DNA of 6,102 nucleotides from Alcaligenaceae bacterium (lineage in GTDB: Bacteria > Pseudomonadota > Gammaproteobacteria > Burkholderiales > Burkholderiaceae_B): contig JAJUJN010000131.1 of assembly GCA_029265335.1 (NCBI GenBank), positions 1 to 6,102 of the forward strand. Direction: 5' to 3'. The first letter of the stretch is position 1, and the number at the start of each line of letters is the position of its first letter. Below the pieces are notes generated by a model. It worked only from the letters and a program-made list of their open reading frames with translations, did no database searches and was not told the origin of the DNA. Shown here in pieces: positions 4,475-6,102 of the stretch. A program made the position numbers and the translations under genes.

Positions 4475-6102
4475 GTGAAAGCTCCCTTCATCCACCGTAG
4501 TCAGCTGCGGCTGGCAGCACTCCCGATCCTGGCTGCCATGGTCGCAGCCTGCAACAGCGATTCCTCCCCGCCAGCGCCGCCGGTGGCGCAAACACCCAAC
4601 ATTCTCTTTCTGGTGATCGACGACGTCGGCGTTGATCAGTTCACCTCGTACGGCTATGGCGGCGTTTTGCCGCCAAACACGCCGGTGCTCAATACCATCG
4701 CTCAAAAAGGCGTACAGTTTCGGCACATGTGGGCCATGCCTACCTGCACCCCCACACGAGCCGCCTACTTCACCGGCCGCTATCCCTCCAGCACCAACGT
4801 GCTGAATGCGGTCGTGTCGAGCGACCTCGCCAATTCCGAGATCTCGCCCTACGAACTTACCGTGCCCAAGCTGCTCAAGCAGGCCGGCTACACTAGTGCC
4901 CTCATCGGCAAAATGCATCTCACCGGGTCCGACCTCGGCACCGCCGCCAACCTGCCTTATGGCCATCAAACCATGTGGAAGCTGGGTTGGGATTATTTCG
5001 ATGGCTACCTCGACGGCGCGCCGTACCCCATCGATACGCGCGCGGGGCTCAGCCACGTGGCAGAAGGCACTTACACCTGTGGTTATGTGCCCAACACCTC
5101 GATGGATCCCACCCATGGCGCCGACACCGGCGCGTGCTACTACACCACCGGCGCCTGCGAACCCATGAGCCGGAGCGACAGCCGCCCCGCCCCCGGTCGC
5201 AGCTGCATGGAACAGGGTGGTATCTTCGACCCTAACGCGTCGTGCCAGGCTTCAATGCCCGCCTACCTCGATTTTGAAGAGCAGAATGGCTACTACACCG
5301 GCGAGTTCGTGCGCAGTCTGCCCGACGGCAGCAGCAGCAAGATCACCGCCAGCGATCCGGCAGCACGCGGGTATCGCACCACCCTTGAAACCGACCGCGC
5401 CATTGCCTGGGCCCAACAACACCCCAGCGACCAGCCTTGGATGCTCTCCCTGGGCTTTTCGGGCATTCATGCGCCCTTGCAGCAACCGCCGGTTTCGCTG
5501 ATTGCCGAAGATACACCGGGTCGCAACGATCCGCTTTATATCTGTTCACCCGTGGTGGATGTGGAAGGCGTGCCCTCGCAGATTGCCAGCCTGGCCGATA
5601 CTCACCTCATCACCAACCTCATGCTGGAGGCCATCGACACCGAGATCGGCCGACTGCTCGTGGAGCTCGACTTGGCCAGTTGGAATCCCGACGGCACCTT
5701 GCATTACGAACCCGAAAAAACCAATACGATGGTAATCGTGACCGGCGACAACGGCACCTACATCAACAGCGTGAAGTTCACACCGCCGGGCCGCTTCGAC
5801 CCTCTCCGCGCCAAGAGCTCGCCCTACCAAACTGGGGTCTGGGTGCCTCTGCTGGTGGCCGGCCCCTTGGTGAATCAGCCCGGTCGCGAGCTCGACTTCA
5901 GCAAAATGGCCAACGCTACCGATCTTTACCGCCTGTTTGCCGAAATTGCCGAAGTAGACGTAGATGCCGCCGTGCCCAGCAACCGGCCGGTGGATGCCCA
6001 GCCGTTGCTAGCCTATCTCACCGACCCCAGCCAACCGCCCATTCGCAACCTCAATTTCACCGAAGTGGGCACCAACCTCAGCAACCCACGTAACATCAGC
6101 CA
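4475..6102 (+). CDS. Secreted lipoprotein sulfatase, formylglycine-dependent type I family (3' truncated by window)
   Basis: From GTG the frame is open to the last base: 542 complete codons and no stop. The N-terminus is a lipoprotein signal: basic start, hydrophobic 13-25, lipobox VAAC with C26, then Asn at +2 and a Ser/Pro-rich linker. The sulfatase domain starts at NILFLVIDD (42-50), where D49 and D50 are Ca ligands. CTPTRAAYFTGR (91-102) is the formylglycine motif C-x-P-x-R plus TGR; C91 must be oxidised to formylglycine by a maturase not in the window. Further active-site residues are K146 and H148 (GKMH), H332 (GIHAP), D425 and N426 (TGDNG) and K447. The enzyme should hydrolyse sulfate esters on the cell surface or in the periplasm; the substrate is unknown. 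Six other cysteines (202, 221, 228, 244, 257, 357) fall in and after an insert. The missing end is probably short. Confidence 0.92.
   Translation, partial: MKAPFIHRSQLRLAALPILAAMVAACNSDSSPPAPPVAQTPNILFLVIDDVGVDQFTSYGYGGVLPPNTPVLNTIAQKGVQFRHMWAMPTCTPTRAAYFTGRYPSSTNVLNAVVSSDLANSEISPYELTVPKLLKQAGYTSALIGKMHLTGSDLGTAANLPYGHQTMWKLGWDYFDGYLDGAPYPIDTRAGLSHVAEGTYTCGYVPNTSMDPTHGADTGACYYTTGACEPMSRSDSRPAPGRSCMEQGGIFDPNASCQASMPAYLDFEEQNGYYTGEFVRSLPDGSSSKITASDPAARGYRTTLETDRAIAWAQQHPSDQPWMLSLGFSGIHAPLQQPPVSLIAEDTPGRNDPLYICSPVVDVEGVPSQIASLADTHLITNLMLEAIDTEIGRLLVELDLASWNPDGTLHYEPEKTNTMVIVTGDNGTYINSVKFTPPGRFDPLRAKSSPYQTGVWVPLLVAGPLVNQPGRELDFSKMANATDLYRLFAEIAEVDVDAAVPSNRPVDAQPLLAYLTDPSQPPIRNLNFTEVGTNLSNPRNIS

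Noticed and set aside
4385..5116. A 243-codon open frame on the - strand opposite the start of the sulfatase
   Set aside because: It is the antisense shadow of the sulfatase N-terminal half and crosses the probable terminator. It has no motif or ribosome site to support it.
5437..6093. A 218-codon + strand open frame within the sulfatase
   Set aside because: It is out of frame with the sulfatase, which carries catalytic residues H332, D425, N426 and K447 through this same stretch.

Overview
The window looks like chromosomal DNA of a high-GC (roughly 60% by eye) member of the Pseudomonadota. The set of a LysR regulator, a class III CoA-transferase and an orphan Bug/TctC periplasmic binding protein is typical of Burkholderiales (Alcaligenaceae or Comamonadaceae), but similar sets occur in other proteobacteria, so the assignment below phylum is an inference. 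I see no mobile element, CRISPR array, tRNA or rRNA.

Layout, left to right. (1) The 3' part of an FAD-dependent aromatic-ring monooxygenase gene (MhpA-like, + strand) enters from the left edge and ends at 678. A compact hairpin with a T-run (719-741) follows; it overlaps the end of the convergent gene. (2) A complete LysR-type regulator lies on the - strand (727-1629). (3) A 140-bp divergent intergenic region (1630-1769) holds a perfect 10-bp inverted repeat with a 45-bp spacer, a possible promoter and a small GC-rich hairpin. (4) A tight + strand cluster follows: a family III (CaiB/BaiF) CoA-transferase with a TTG start (1770-2903), a Bug/TctC solute-binding protein (2936-3904) and a single-domain cupin (3955-4356). 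The gaps are 32 and 50 bp, and a hairpin with a U-rich tail (4369-4406) probably ends the transcript. (5) A separate + strand gene (4475 to the right edge) encodes a lipoprotein-type sulfatase. It has the complete formylglycine motif, and its six remaining cysteines could form three disulfides. It stays open to the last base, so its C-terminus is missing.

How the genes may work together (inference): the LysR protein probably controls the divergent CoA-transferase/Bug/cupin operon. The Bug protein would capture an organic acid in the periplasm, the CoA-transferase would activate it as a CoA thioester, and the small cupin could handle or sense a pathway metabolite. The monooxygenase next door suggests an aromatic or aryl-carboxylate theme. 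No TctA/TctB membrane partners are in the window. The sulfatase looks independently transcribed, and nothing in the sequence ties it to the operon.

I see no clear evidence for a wholly new system. The items most worth a second look are the intergenic inverted repeat, the sulfatase cysteine pattern and the shortened ligand loop of the Bug protein.
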